Below are positions 8,922-17,254 of a stretch of 64,000 bases of DNA, piece by piece. A model generated the notes under the pieces. It saw nothing but the letters and a program-made list of their open reading frames with translations, was not told the DNA's origin and searched no databases. Position 1 is the stretch's first letter; each line of letters opens with the position of its first letter. The DNA is from Peribacillus sp. FSL E2-0218 (GTDB taxonomy: Bacteria; Bacillota; Bacilli; Bacillales; DSM-1321): assembly GCF_037992945.1 (NCBI RefSeq), contig NZ_CP150304.1:4529501-4593500 (forward strand), written 5' to 3'. The position numbers and the translations under genes are program-made.

Positions 8922-9143
8922 TTTTCGTATAAATTGCGCTTTCCACACGCAATTGGAGGGGGCGGTTCTCGGCTAATTCTTGCGTTATTCGCAAATTTAG
9001 CCACTTTACTCGCGAATTCGGCACTTTTACTCGCAAGTTTACCGACTTTACTCGTCAATTTCGTGCTTTTATTCGCGAGTTTGGGCTTTGCATCGGAATT
9101 GAGGCCGATTTTCGTATAAATTGTGCTTTCCACACGCAATTGG
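8922..9143. repeat. Pair of 35-bp direct repeats bracketing a tandem array
   Basis: The 35-bp sequence at 8922-8956 (starting TTTTCGTATAAATTG) recurs at 9109-9143 with one mismatch (34/35). The two copies bracket the 21-bp tandem array between them. No inverted ends, transposase or coding region is seen. The 462-bp stretch 8857-9318 otherwise holds only the terminator and a candidate promoter. Confidence 0.85.
8985..9085. repeat. 21-bp tandem array, TTTACTCGCGAATT family (about 5 units)
   Basis: Five units with core CTTTACTCGCGAATTCGG. The TCG triplet falls at 8989, 9010, 9031, 9052 and 9073, exactly 21 bases apart each time. The units differ from one another by several substitutions, so the spacing is better kept than the sequence. 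Confidence 0.85.
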
Positions 9144-9268
9144 GATTCTCTCCAGCTACAATGTAGGCTATCGGGATGTCGGGAATGGAAACGGTAGGCG
9201 CGAGAATCTGAGTGGAAAGGAACGTTCATTGTACAAATCTGGTCGTTTTCTATTAATCCCGCTGCTAA

Positions 9269-9277
9269 TGTTATAAT
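9269..9277 (+). promoter_or_regulatory. Extended -10 promoter element
   Basis: TGTTATAAT, a TGn-TATAAT extended -10, lies about 45 bases before the lipoprotein gene. No good -35 is seen at 17 bp. Confidence 0.45.
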
Positions 9278-9318
9278 ATACAAGAATAGGATTTAATTAA
9301 CACCCAAGACTTCAGGAG

Positions 9319-9927
9319 GTGAACATCATAAAAAAAATCCTTTTATCGCTCCTCTTATCCTTGGTCTCCTTAACTCTCGTTGCATGTAAGGGGGATCAGC
9401 CAAAATCGACCAATACTCTTTCCGTCCCTAAGCTGACAGCAAGGGAGCAGGCCATTCTCACCAATACGAGTGAAAACGCCATGCTTATCGATTTCAATGT
9501 TGATGATACATACAAGCAATTGTCTGTCTGGGTCGAAAAATATGAAGCTGGTAAACTTGTCGAAGCTGAAAAAGGCCGCCTGACAACAGAGGTTGAAAAG
9601 AATGGGACAATCATATTTACAACATCAAAAACGGATGACGAACAAAATCTTTCCATGTTCAATATCACGATTCAAAACGGCGGCGGCACAAGTACAGCCA
9701 CTTCCCCCGAAAAAATCGAAAAGAAGGATGCCAGCGTATCGGGCAGTACAGATAAAATTGACCTGAAAAATACGAGCAAGCCTGTATTGGCGAGCATTGG
9801 TTATTCAAGCAGTCATGATGGCATGCGTTCTCTTTCCACGGATTTTTATCACGATATGGATAACCATATCGACGAATTAAAAGCATATGATGTCGTCTAT
9901 CTTCTGAGGAGTGAATTTACAAAATAG
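9319..9927 (+). CDS. Putative lipoprotein of unknown function
   Basis: A protein of about 200 residues with a lipoprotein signal (KKILLSLLLSLVSLTLVACK, lipobox LVAC), then a Ser/Thr/Lys-rich linker and a mixed domain with no motif I recognise. The start is odd. The only canonical codon near the start is GTG at 9319, but it lies inside the ribosome site AGGAGGTG itself. The codons at normal spacing are ATC (9325) and ATA (9328). Either an ATA/ATC start is used, or an ATG has mutated and expression is low. The rest of the frame is intact to the TAG at 9925. No neighbour suggests a function. Confidence 0.65.
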   Translation: MNIIKKILLSLLLSLVSLTLVACKGDQPKSTNTLSVPKLTAREQAILTNTSENAMLIDFNVDDTYKQLSVWVEKYEAGKLVEAEKGRLTTEVEKNGTIIFTTSKTDDEQNLSMFNITIQNGGGTSTATSPEKIEKKDASVSGSTDKIDLKNTSKPVLASIGYSSSHDGMRSLSTDFYHDMDNHIDELKAYDVVYLLRSEFTK

Positions 9928-10028
9928 CTGCCGATGAAACCCGGCCCGAACAATCTTGGGCTATGTCGCGGAGTTCTTGAACAGATCTTGTAAACAATAA
10001 AAACTACAGGTTATTGGATGATACCCGA

Positions 10029-10059
10029 AAAAGCAGCCATCACTTGAATGGCTGCTTTT
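10029..10059. terminator. Bidirectional terminator after the lipoprotein gene
   Basis: A 12-bp perfect stem AAAAGCAGCCAT / ATGGCTGCTTTT with a 7-base loop. It serves the rightward lipoprotein gene and lies downstream of the leftward pseudogene. Confidence 0.85.
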
Positions 10060-10131
10060 CTTCCATGATGGTCGCAACAGAAATGCTTGTGGCGAAGCAA
10101 GTTCTTGATCTTTATAGATAAAGAATGAAAT

Positions 10132-10528
10132 TTAAATATTATTATCCCAATCAACGTATTCAATTAATTTGTCCGTTTGATCACTTGAACGTTCTCTATA
10201 ATTTTCTCCATAAATGTTAATTAAATCTTTTACAGATGTACCTATTGATACATTTCGAAGTTTTGTAGCTAGAATTAAAAGCTTCAATTATCAACAGTTA
10301 TTCGTTCATTAATATTTTTATCAATATTGTATATTTCATAGCCCGGAGTCTAATATCCTTAGAAATTGTAAGGAAATGGTCCTTTCGATACTTTTCCAAA
10401 CTATCCAATAAATATAATTGATTTATATTTTCTCTGGTTCAATCTGTCGTTTCTGTTTTATATGCATGGACTGTACATCCTATGAAAGTAATGATTGCTG
10501 CCGCCAAAATGAATATCGTGAATTTCAT
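10132..10528 (-). pseudogene. Decayed small lipoprotein gene
   Basis: Leftward from an ATG at 10526-10528 the frame reads a lipoprotein-like signal, MKFTIFILAAAIITFIGCTV, and then stops at TGA after 29 codons. Protein-like sequence continues in other frames: LEKYRKDHFLTISKD, then PGYEIYNIDKNINERITVDN, then TKLRNVSIGTSVKDLINIYG and ENYRERSSDQTDKLIEYVDW, ending at TAA 10132-10134. At least two frame changes and one or more in-frame stops are needed to join these, so it is a remnant. The local sequence is clearly more AT-rich than the flanks, hinting at foreign origin. The family is not recognised. Confidence 0.7.
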
Positions 10529-10759
10529 TTTCAAGTATTAAAACCCTGAGTATTATTTTAAAGGGAAAATCATCCTAACAGCACCCTTTCCCTTTTATCC
10601 ATATACACATCGTACCTGCTGGGACGGCTTTTATTTCCGCACCTCCAGTATCCATTTTTATCAAGCTTCCCCTTACTCTTTATTCTTCTTTCAAGAATTG
10701 CTAAATCTGAATGATTCCCTTTGTGCCCTTATAACATTTTAAGATATCCATCCGCTTTA

Positions 10760-12448
10760 TCAATTATCGCTTTTAAAAGCTGGCGGAATACCGATCCGAT
10801 TATTCAATAAATTATTTGATGTTCCTGCTTGGAAATGAATTTCCCTTCCAACCTCGGCAAATGTGTGATCATTCTCAATCAACGTGTTGGTCAAGGTCAA
10901 TGGCAGGGCTGTATAGTCATTATTAACGTTCCCGTTATTATGGGACCCGCGTATGCCGATGGCAGCGGGGATAAAGTTATGTTCGGATTTATCGATATGA
11001 TGAATGCTGTTTCTATACAGTTTCGTGGACTTGTTGGAACTGAGAAACACAATCCCATTGTTGAAGCTGTTTTCAATCGTATTGTCTTCAATGATCGCAT
11101 TCTTGGTCACGTGGATGCTGATACCTCCATGTGACTCTGCGGCTGCTTTGACATTGCTTACATAATTACCCTTAATCACCACAGATTCCAAGAATCCCAT
11201 CTCCCTTTTGGTCAGGTCTGTAAATTGTGATCCGTTAACGGCGATGCCTCGTTCAGTAATCGTGTCATTTTTTTCTATATCATAAACCTTATAATCATCC
11301 TGGATGCCCACTCTTTGACTGTTAATCCGATTTCCTGAAATCATAATGTCTCGAGGCGGGTAAGCGGACATCTCGCCGGCATCATACTCCATTCCCCCAA
11401 CGACAATCGGGAAACGTGTATTTAAAATGACATTGTTTGTGAGGGATACGTTTTGTCCAGAGTGTGTGTCGATTCCCTCCCATGTCGGGTTATTGGCGAC
11501 CACGTTCTGATCGACCACAATGGTATGACTTGGCGGAAATATCGCTTGGGTTTTGGCATCATTTCTTGTATTGATCTTCCTATGACTAAAGGCCATGCCA
11601 TAGCTTTGCTGTACGCTTCCTACGGTTACTCCTGGCCAAAGGTCACTCACGGTCGTATGCTTTACGGACACATTATTCGCTGAGACGCCGCCAATGCCGG
11701 CATAGCCTATATCCGTGATGTTCATGCTTTTTTTATAAATGGTGTCAGACCCTTTGATGGTCACTCCATCCACATGCTCTAAATAGATGCCATACCCTTC
11801 ATAGCCGCTAATTTGAACATCCTCAATCGTGATATTTTTCAGTCTTTTCGCGTCAGCATCTTTATTAGTTGTTGGGTATGTACTGGCTAATTCATCCGTT
11901 GATTTCGTTTGATCGATGGCGGTAACCTGGATGCCTCTATGCCTTGATGCATAATACTTCCTTGGCTCCCCTGTTACGGTATCTTCTGTTTTTCTTTTCC
12001 CATCCAGATTAAGGTTTTTAATCCTAGCCTGACTTTCCAGTATTTTGATGGTAACCGGGTCACTTCTCGATTCGGTACAGATTGTCGTGACCGCCTTGCC
12101 GTTCTCCATGGTTCCTTCCAATGTAACTCCAGATCGCATCACAATAAAGGCACTCGCCGTGAAATTCCCTTTCGATAGGAGAACGGTACCTCGGTTTCCG
12201 TTTGTTCCATTCCTTTGATATTTTGAAACGCTTAGAATCGCACTATTAACAGCAGCTCTTACTGATGACGATGTAGAGTTCGGTGCTAACGTTGACGTTT
12301 CCATAAGCGTATTGCTGCTGTCGAATAATTGAAGTGTCGCTCCTGTTGTTGGTTCGCAAACCGGATTGGCTGCCGATATCATGGATGGGAGAGAAAAGAA
12401 AACGGCTATAAACAGAAGGAACAATGCCGCACTTCTAAACATTTTCAT
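10760..12448 (-). CDS. Secreted right-handed beta-helix protein
   Basis: A 562-residue exported protein. A Sec signal peptide (MKMFRSAALFLLFIAVFFSL ... ISAANP) is followed by a region that sets up a parallel beta-helix (GTVLLSKGNFTASAFIVMRS) and then repeated coils such as ITIEDVQISGYEGYGIYLEH, VSLTNNVILNTRFPIVVGGM and AIIEDNTIENSFNNGIVFLS. This fold is shared by pectate lyases, polysaccharide depolymerases and surface adhesins; no lyase catalytic set is evident to me. An ATG at 12463 is also open, but GAGGGG lies 7 bases before the ATG at 12448, so 12448 is chosen. A short ORF with a good ribosome site precedes it, and a conserved 37-bp element lies further upstream. Confidence 0.8.
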   Translation of the reverse strand: MKMFRSAALFLLFIAVFFSLPSMISAANPVCEPTTGATLQLFDSSNTLMETSTLAPNSTSSSVRAAVNSAILSVSKYQRNGTNGNRGTVLLSKGNFTASAFIVMRSGVTLEGTMENGKAVTTICTESRSDPVTIKILESQARIKNLNLDGKRKTEDTVTGEPRKYYASRHRGIQVTAIDQTKSTDELASTYPTTNKDADAKRLKNITIEDVQISGYEGYGIYLEHVDGVTIKGSDTIYKKSMNITDIGYAGIGGVSANNVSVKHTTVSDLWPGVTVGSVQQSYGMAFSHRKINTRNDAKTQAIFPPSHTIVVDQNVVANNPTWEGIDTHSGQNVSLTNNVILNTRFPIVVGGMEYDAGEMSAYPPRDIMISGNRINSQRVGIQDDYKVYDIEKNDTITERGIAVNGSQFTDLTKREMGFLESVVIKGNYVSNVKAAAESHGGISIHVTKNAIIEDNTIENSFNNGIVFLSSNKSTKLYRNSIHHIDKSEHNFIPAAIGIRGSHNNGNVNNDYTALPLTLTNTLIENDHTFAEVGREIHFQAGTSNNLLNNRIGIPPAFKSDN

Positions 12449-12490
12449 CTGAAAACCCCTCATGCTAGTTATTTATTATCCACCCTTCCT

Positions 12491-12601
12491 TCACCCAAAG
12501 ATGGCTTGGGAAGATAATTTTGTGAACTCTAAAGCTTCTATAGAATGGAAACCTACCAAAGTAATCATTGTAAGGAACGTTGCCATGGCTTTTTCTTGCA
12601 T
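12491..12601 (-). CDS. Small ORF (36 codons) upstream of the beta-helix gene
   Basis: An ATG frame reading MQEKAMATFLTMITLVGFHS, then IEALEFTKLSSQAIFG, with AGGAGAGAAGG just before it. It ends 42 bases before the beta-helix start, in the same direction. Its start is 62 bases from the 37-bp upstream element, close to the 48 bases seen for the other copy of that element and its gene. This makes translation likely. It could be a leader peptide or a small membrane-active peptide; no family is recognised. Confidence 0.4.
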   Translation of the reverse strand: MQEKAMATFLTMITLVGFHSIEALEFTKLSSQAIFG

Positions 12602-12662
12602 AGTCCTTCTCTCCTCTTATTTTTTTCCGTTACCAGCTATATTACAAGAAAAGCGGGGACGG

Positions 12663-12699
12663 GAAGTTTCATAATTAAAACGCGAAATACCAAATCTGA
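12663..12699 (-). promoter_or_regulatory. 37-bp conserved upstream element, copy 1
   Basis: Matches 17806-17842 at 31 of 37 positions without gaps (shared core on the + strand TTAAAACG.GAAATACCA). It lies upstream of the small ORF and beta-helix gene. Probably an operator or promoter part for a shared regulator; the protein that binds is unknown. Confidence 0.65.
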
Positions 12700-12859
12700 C
12701 ACTATGAAAATGAACATGCATGCTTTAAGATCGAAGAGGAGAGATTGCTGGGGTAGCTGTTCCTGTTAATGAAGGAACAGCTAACACTTTTAAAGGAAAA
12801 AGGAATCGTCTGTTCCATGTTGGTTGGTTACACTGATTTAATTTGGCTCTTGAAAACAC

Positions 12860-12895
12860 AAAGGAGATACTACTATTTGTCGTAGTATCTCCTTT
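12860..12895. terminator. Terminator after the GNAT gene
   Basis: A 14-bp perfect stem AAAGGAGATACTAC / GTAGTATCTCCTTT with an 8-base loop, just downstream of the leftward acetyltransferase gene. A second 11-bp hairpin without a T run lies at 12754-12783. Confidence 0.8.
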
Positions 12896-12932
12896 TAAAG
12901 TTCTCGGATCATGCAGCTGTAATCCCGATCCT

Positions 12933-13472
12933 CTATCTTTTATTCATTTCACGCCATTCGTTTTCTAGAACACCCATTTCAATCAAATTCCAGTATTCAT
13001 CACCATTTTTACGAGCATCCCTTAAAAATCCTTCTCTAACAAATCCAGCGTTTTCATAACAACGAATCGCAGATGTATTAAAATCAAAAACACCTAAGGT
13101 TACCTTATGTAGTTTTAGTTCTTCAAACGCAATTGTCAAAATGGCTTTCATCATTTCAAAACCAATCCCTTTTCCTCTTACTTCTGGTGAACCGACCAAT
13201 ACCTTCCCTACTCTCGCTGATCTATGAACTCGGTCGACTTTCCCTAAAGAAATGTGTCCAATCACTTTTTGTAAGTCTTGGTCGATTACTTTGTAAATAT
13301 ATGTATCAGAATCTTCTTTGTTCGCTTGTTCAAGGTATTTTTCTAGTTGCTCTTCCGTTAACGGATATTGGAATGCAGGACCACCCCATTGCAATGCAAA
13401 TTCAGCTGAAGGTATCCAATTTATTAATTGTTCTATATCTGAGCGCTCGAAATATTGTAGTTCAATCATCAT
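12933..13472 (-). CDS. GNAT-family N-acetyltransferase (RimJ/RimL type)
   Basis: A 179-residue GCN5-related acetyltransferase. The acetyl-CoA loop is visible as SPEVRGKGIGFEMMKAIL (R/Q-x-x-G-x-G/A type). The C-terminal NTSAIRCYENAGFVREGFLR is the usual last strand-helix of the RimJ/RimL subfamily, which acetylates protein N-termini, antibiotics or small amines. The substrate cannot be told from sequence. AAGGAGG precedes two adjacent ATGs (13472 and 13469); either may be used. It is a single-gene unit. Confidence 0.9.
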   Translation of the reverse strand: MMIELQYFERSDIEQLINWIPSAEFALQWGGPAFQYPLTEEQLEKYLEQANKEDSDTYIYKVIDQDLQKVIGHISLGKVDRVHRSARVGKVLVGSPEVRGKGIGFEMMKAILTIAFEELKLHKVTLGVFDFNTSAIRCYENAGFVREGFLRDARKNGDEYWNLIEMGVLENEWREMNKR

Positions 13473-13626
13473 CCATCCTCCTTTTATTTTTAAATTCCGC
13501 CTTTTAGTTGAACGAAAATCCTTACCTTATTGTACATGTATGGGAATTAGCAAGCACCCTATTTTATTTAAAAGGATCGGCCTTCGCTTTTTAACAACTC
13601 ATTACTCGTGAACAACTAAAATGCAT

Positions 13627-13651
13627 TAAGGGACCCAATTAGGGTCCCTTA
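13627..13651. terminator. Hairpin after the ABC-transporter cassette
   Basis: A 10-bp perfect stem TAAGGGACCC / GGGTCCCTTA with a 5-base loop, 46 bases downstream of the last cassette gene. The T run on the minus strand is poor, so termination may be partial. Confidence 0.6.
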
Positions 13652-13696
13652 CCTTATAGATTAACTTTCATCTTTAATTTTACATTGACCAGTGCA

Positions 13697-14344
13697 CTAT
13701 TCGTTTTCCTGCGCGTTTACCTCCAATATCAAATTACCTGCATTTGAGATATAGCCCTCTTTTCCCGTTTTATCAATATAGACGTTATAGCCCTTTTTCA
13801 GTTCGAGCACGATTGGCTTTTTCACTTTTTCACCGATTTCCCATTGAATCGTCAGCAAGCTTTCGGTTTGCGTTTCATCTTTTATATCGACAAACACTCG
13901 GATTTTATCGCTTGTTCTTGATAGTAGATAATTCCCCGATGGTATCTCTGTACCGACCACATAATGACCAGGATCTTTCATGATGATTTGTTGATTTTTT
14001 TTCACGACTTTTTTAAATTCAGAAGGCTTGAATTCAATCTTCCCTTTAATCGACATTTTCGAATTTAGATAAAAAGGCCTTGCATGTAAAACAGCATTTT
14101 TGTGCATTTTATCGCCAAAAAACTCCGCTTCACTATCGAGGGCTTTAATGTCATAATGGCCCTGATCGATATCCTTTCCGACGATGATGTTTTGTGACTC
14201 CAACACCTTATAGGAAGCTGTATTATTTTCCGTATTTCTATGATCGGCATTCATCTCTGAAGGAACAATGTACACTTTATAAATAAGAAATCCGCTTATT
14301 AATACGAGTAAGGTTAACGCGGCTATGGTTTTATTTAGAGTCAA
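13697..14344 (-). CDS. Membrane-anchored protein of the ABC cassette
   Basis: A 215-residue protein with one N-terminal membrane segment (IAALTLLVLISGFLIYKVYI) and an outside-facing domain. Two related stretches, IIVGKDIDQGHYDI and YVVGTEIPSGNYLL, suggest a duplicated small beta domain. The TTG at 14344 is chosen because GGAGG lies 8 bases before it; an ATG at 14359 is also open but has only a weak ribosome site. It overlaps the ATPase gene by 14 bases, so the two are translationally linked. A role as accessory, immunity or substrate-handling subunit is inference from position only. Confidence 0.65.
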   Translation of the reverse strand: MTLNKTIAALTLLVLISGFLIYKVYIVPSEMNADHRNTENNTASYKVLESQNIIVGKDIDQGHYDIKALDSEAEFFGDKMHKNAVLHARPFYLNSKMSIKGKIEFKPSEFKKVVKKNQQIIMKDPGHYVVGTEIPSGNYLLSRTSDKIRVFVDIKDETQTESLLTIQWEIGEKVKKPIVLELKKGYNVYIDKTGKEGYISNAGNLILEVNAQENE

Positions 14345-14972
14345 GGACGATGCCTCCATTATCCATCTTTATATATTCATCGGCTAATGCTTCCAGGTCT
14401 TGTTTATGATGGCTTGTCAGCAGAATGAGTGCGCCGCGCTCTTTTTCTTCCTTCAAAATGCGATAAACTAGCGTAACTCCTTCTTCGTCAATCGCATTGG
14501 TCGGTTCATCCAATAACAAGATGTCCGGTTTTTCAAATATCGCTTGAGCGACACTTAGACGCTGCTTCATTCCTAACGAAAATTTCCCTACCTTCATTCT
14601 CGATTCCGGATCAAGGCCGACTCTTCTTATATTAACTTTAATATCTTCATCCGTGGCGATGTTCCTGATTTTCGCTAATATTTTCAGATTCGTATAAGCA
14701 TCATACTGGTGCAGCAGCGAAGTGTTTTCAATAATGACACTACTATTAGCCGGAAAGGAAATATCTTTATGAAGGATTTTTTCGTCTATGGCAATTTCTC
14801 CTGAGCTTGGCATGAGCAAGCCTGCCATCGCTCTAAGCAGCATCGTTTTACCGGAGCCATTCCTTCCATACAAACCATATATTTTCCCGCTGTTAAACTC
14901 ATAATTGATATCATGCAAAAGAGTTTTCTTCCTTATCTTTTTATGTAAAGAGCGAATTCGTATTGTCGTCAT
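14331..14972 (-). CDS. ABC transporter ATP-binding protein
   Basis: A 213-residue ATPase with Walker A GRNGSGKT, signature FSLGMKQRL, Walker B DILLLDEPTNAID and switch His region LLTSHHKQD. The place of the usual Q-loop Gln reads VIIENTSLL, as in some antibiotic-peptide (BcrA-like) exporters. It should power the permeases encoded just upstream (14984-17184), from which it is separated by 11 bases. The combination with ABC-2-like permeases points to export or immunity rather than import, because no binding protein of the importer type is present. Confidence 0.9.
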   Translation of the reverse strand: MTTIRIRSLHKKIRKKTLLHDINYEFNSGKIYGLYGRNGSGKTMLLRAMAGLLMPSSGEIAIDEKILHKDISFPANSSVIIENTSLLHQYDAYTNLKILAKIRNIATDEDIKVNIRRVGLDPESRMKVGKFSLGMKQRLSVAQAIFEKPDILLLDEPTNAIDEEGVTLVYRILKEEKERGALILLTSHHKQDLEALADEYIKMDNGGIVLDSK

Positions 14973-14983
14973 TGTGCACCTCG

Positions 14984-15718
14984 TTAAATTAAATCGATTT
15001 TCTTTAATCGTCCATATGTTAAAACAGTTAAAATGAGCGTCATTACGGTTAGTACAATATAAGCATGTACTGCTGATATTCCGCCCATTTCAAGGACATC
15101 ACTTCTTACATACATCCCGAAATTGGGAACCAAAAAATAGAGTAACCACGTCAGCTTTTGCGCAGATAAAAGAACTCCGCCCAAAGTGACCGAAACAAGC
15201 ACATAAACATTTGTCAGCAATAAAGCTACTTCCTCCGTAACATGCAGCTGAAGTGCCATTTGGATGAAAATCAAGACAAAATTGGACAACATATAAAGAC
15301 TCGCTATCCAGATGAATGATTGAAAATCATCATAAAAAAAAGCCTGCTCCTCATTAGTTATAAAAGCGAATACGATCGAGAAAAGAAACTGGATGGAAGA
15401 TAATCCAAATATAAGAATCATTAGATTACCGATTCTTCTAAATCCAAGCTTCACCCTGCTTTTTTCCCTGATCATCAGGTACACGCCATAACCGGAAATA
15501 TACTTCCGCATATAACCGAGCGATAAAAAGCTCAAGCCAGCAAAGAACATATACCATGTTCCCAATACAACAAACTTATTACTGACCGGAACTCCGCTAA
15601 CGATCATATATCCCGTAAGATCGGCAATAGAGCCATCAAAATAATCAAATAATAAAATTTGCAACAAGATGATGATCAACATCAGTAAGAAGATACGTTT
15701 AGTCATCGGAAACACCAA
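14984..15718 (-). CDS. ABC-2-like permease subunit (third of three)
   Basis: A 244-residue integral membrane protein with about six hydrophobic segments, among them IFLLMLIIILLQILLFDYF, FLFSIVFAFIT and VLTVMTLILTVLTYGRL. No soluble domain is present. Its start overlaps the end of the upstream permease gene by 20 bases. It is most likely part of a heteromeric permease driven by the ATPase at 14331. Sequence similarity to its two neighbours is low, so they are not recent duplicates. Confidence 0.7.
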   Translation of the reverse strand: MVFPMTKRIFLLMLIIILLQILLFDYFDGSIADLTGYMIVSGVPVSNKFVVLGTWYMFFAGLSFLSLGYMRKYISGYGVYLMIREKSRVKLGFRRIGNLMILIFGLSSIQFLFSIVFAFITNEEQAFFYDDFQSFIWIASLYMLSNFVLIFIQMALQLHVTEEVALLLTNVYVLVSVTLGGVLLSAQKLTWLLYFLVPNFGMYVRSDVLEMGGISAVHAYIVLTVMTLILTVLTYGRLKKIDLI

Positions 15719-16433
15719 CCAGGAAATCTTTTTCCTCTATTGCAAACAGCCCAAGTAAAGCCATCACGAGAGATAGCGATACCTCTTTTCCTAACAAAAT
15801 CAACGATTGATATCCGGTCATTCCGCTGCTTAAAAAAGGATCGATTACATTTGCATCACTGGCAGGGCCCCATGCCAGATTCAGCTGACTCTTCATTACA
15901 TATAAGAAAAAACAAATACAAAAGGTCGCTGCCATCGCCATGATTGAATTGGAATAATCAAAAATGAAATAATAAAGCAGGCCAATCGAGAAATAGATAC
16001 ACGTCAATAATGCTAGATTAAGAAGTGTTAGTTTCCAAAAATCCGAAGATACAAAATGAAATCGATCAAATAGGAACACAGCTGCGAAATGAATCAATAA
16101 GATGCTGAACGCAAAGATAAACGAACTGATAAAAACTTGGATCGTCCGTCTACGATACAAATCAATTCTGGATGTGAAGCGAACGATCCTGTGCGGATGC
16201 TCATCTTCAATAAAAAAACGATAAAACAGTAACAAAGGAATCATATATGTGATCAATAAATTTTTAACCGAGAGATAGCCTTCTACACTTCCACTTACAT
16301 CAATGATCAATGGATACGCTGGATCTAGCTGCTTGATTTTTAAATAATGAATATTATAGGTCATCCATAAACATCCAAATAAAAAACATAGCAGCAGGGA
16401 TACATACACTTTTTTTTGATTAGATTTCATCAC
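15699..16433 (-). CDS. ABC-2-like permease subunit (second of three)
   Basis: A 244-residue membrane protein with about six membrane spans (VYVSLLLCFLFGCLWMTYNI at the N-terminus, IMAMAATFCICFFLYVM in the middle) and a large first extracellular loop (SGSVEGYLSVKN region). It overlaps both neighbours (14 and 20 bases), as expected for one tightly coupled operon. No functional motif is seen. Confidence 0.7.
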   Translation of the reverse strand: MMKSNQKKVYVSLLLCFLFGCLWMTYNIHYLKIKQLDPAYPLIIDVSGSVEGYLSVKNLLITYMIPLLLFYRFFIEDEHPHRIVRFTSRIDLYRRRTIQVFISSFIFAFSILLIHFAAVFLFDRFHFVSSDFWKLTLLNLALLTCIYFSIGLLYYFIFDYSNSIMAMAATFCICFFLYVMKSQLNLAWGPASDANVIDPFLSSGMTGYQSLILLGKEVSLSLVMALLGLFAIEEKDFLVGVSDD

Positions 16434-17184
16434 TTTTCACCTTATACAGAAACCCGGCCGTGATGATCGCTAAAAACAGGATGGTCGATCTAAAGAAAAT
16501 CAACCCGAAAGCTTCCAAGGTCACTTCGTTAAAAGGCTGGATGATCATGGCCAATGAATAATTCAGTCCTAAAATTTGTGAAAACCAAATAACAAAGCTT
16601 AACGGATATGTATACTTCATATCCGGGAAACACCAGCTAAGGACAGTCGCCATCCCTGCGCATAAACTCGTGTAAAACCCAAAAATGATGATATAAACGA
16701 CATTGGCGACAGCAGGCATTTGGTTGGCGAGTGTATATATAGGATTTTCCGGAAATAAATCCGGGGTCAACCCAGTGTCAAATTCACCATTCCTGAATAC
16801 CAAATAGACAATGAACATATTTAACAGCAAGCAACCAACCATCACTAAAAAGGAAAATGACATATTTCCCAATAACATCGTTTTATAATAAGCATATCGC
16901 CCTTTTTTGGTCGCTACGATATAATGGTAGCCTGTTTTATAGTCTTGAATATAGCTGTCGGCGCACATGATTAATAGAAAAATGGGCAAAAACCAGATTA
17001 GTAGTATTTGCATCATATGACCTAATGAACTTGCCGCTAAAAAAGTGGCTAGATGGGGCATGATCCATGATTCTGAAACATTGCCGATCAAGATAAAGAT
17101 ATCAATCATGACAATCGCCATTATACATAACACGATGAACTTTGTTTTTTTATTATGTGTTAATCGATAATAATAACTATTCAT
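16420..17184 (-). CDS. ABC-2-like permease subunit (first of three; DUF2705-like)
   Basis: A 254-residue membrane protein beginning MNSYYYRLTHNKKTKFIVLC, with about six spans and a conserved-looking DSYIQDYKTGYHYIVATKKG loop of the sort seen in DUF2705-type permeases. The DUF label is from memory and would need a profile search. It lies 70 bases after the secreted-protein gene and overlaps the next permease by 14 bases. Confidence 0.7.
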   Translation of the reverse strand: MNSYYYRLTHNKKTKFIVLCIMAIVMIDIFILIGNVSESWIMPHLATFLAASSLGHMMQILLIWFLPIFLLIMCADSYIQDYKTGYHYIVATKKGRYAYYKTMLLGNMSFSFLVMVGCLLLNMFIVYLVFRNGEFDTGLTPDLFPENPIYTLANQMPAVANVVYIIIFGFYTSLCAGMATVLSWCFPDMKYTYPLSFVIWFSQILGLNYSLAMIIQPFNEVTLEAFGLIFFRSTILFLAIITAGFLYKVKSDEI

Positions 17185-17254
17185 TTAGTCTCCCTTTATA
17201 AGGCCACCTTGAATCAACGATCATCCAAGGTAGCATCACCATATTCATCATTTT

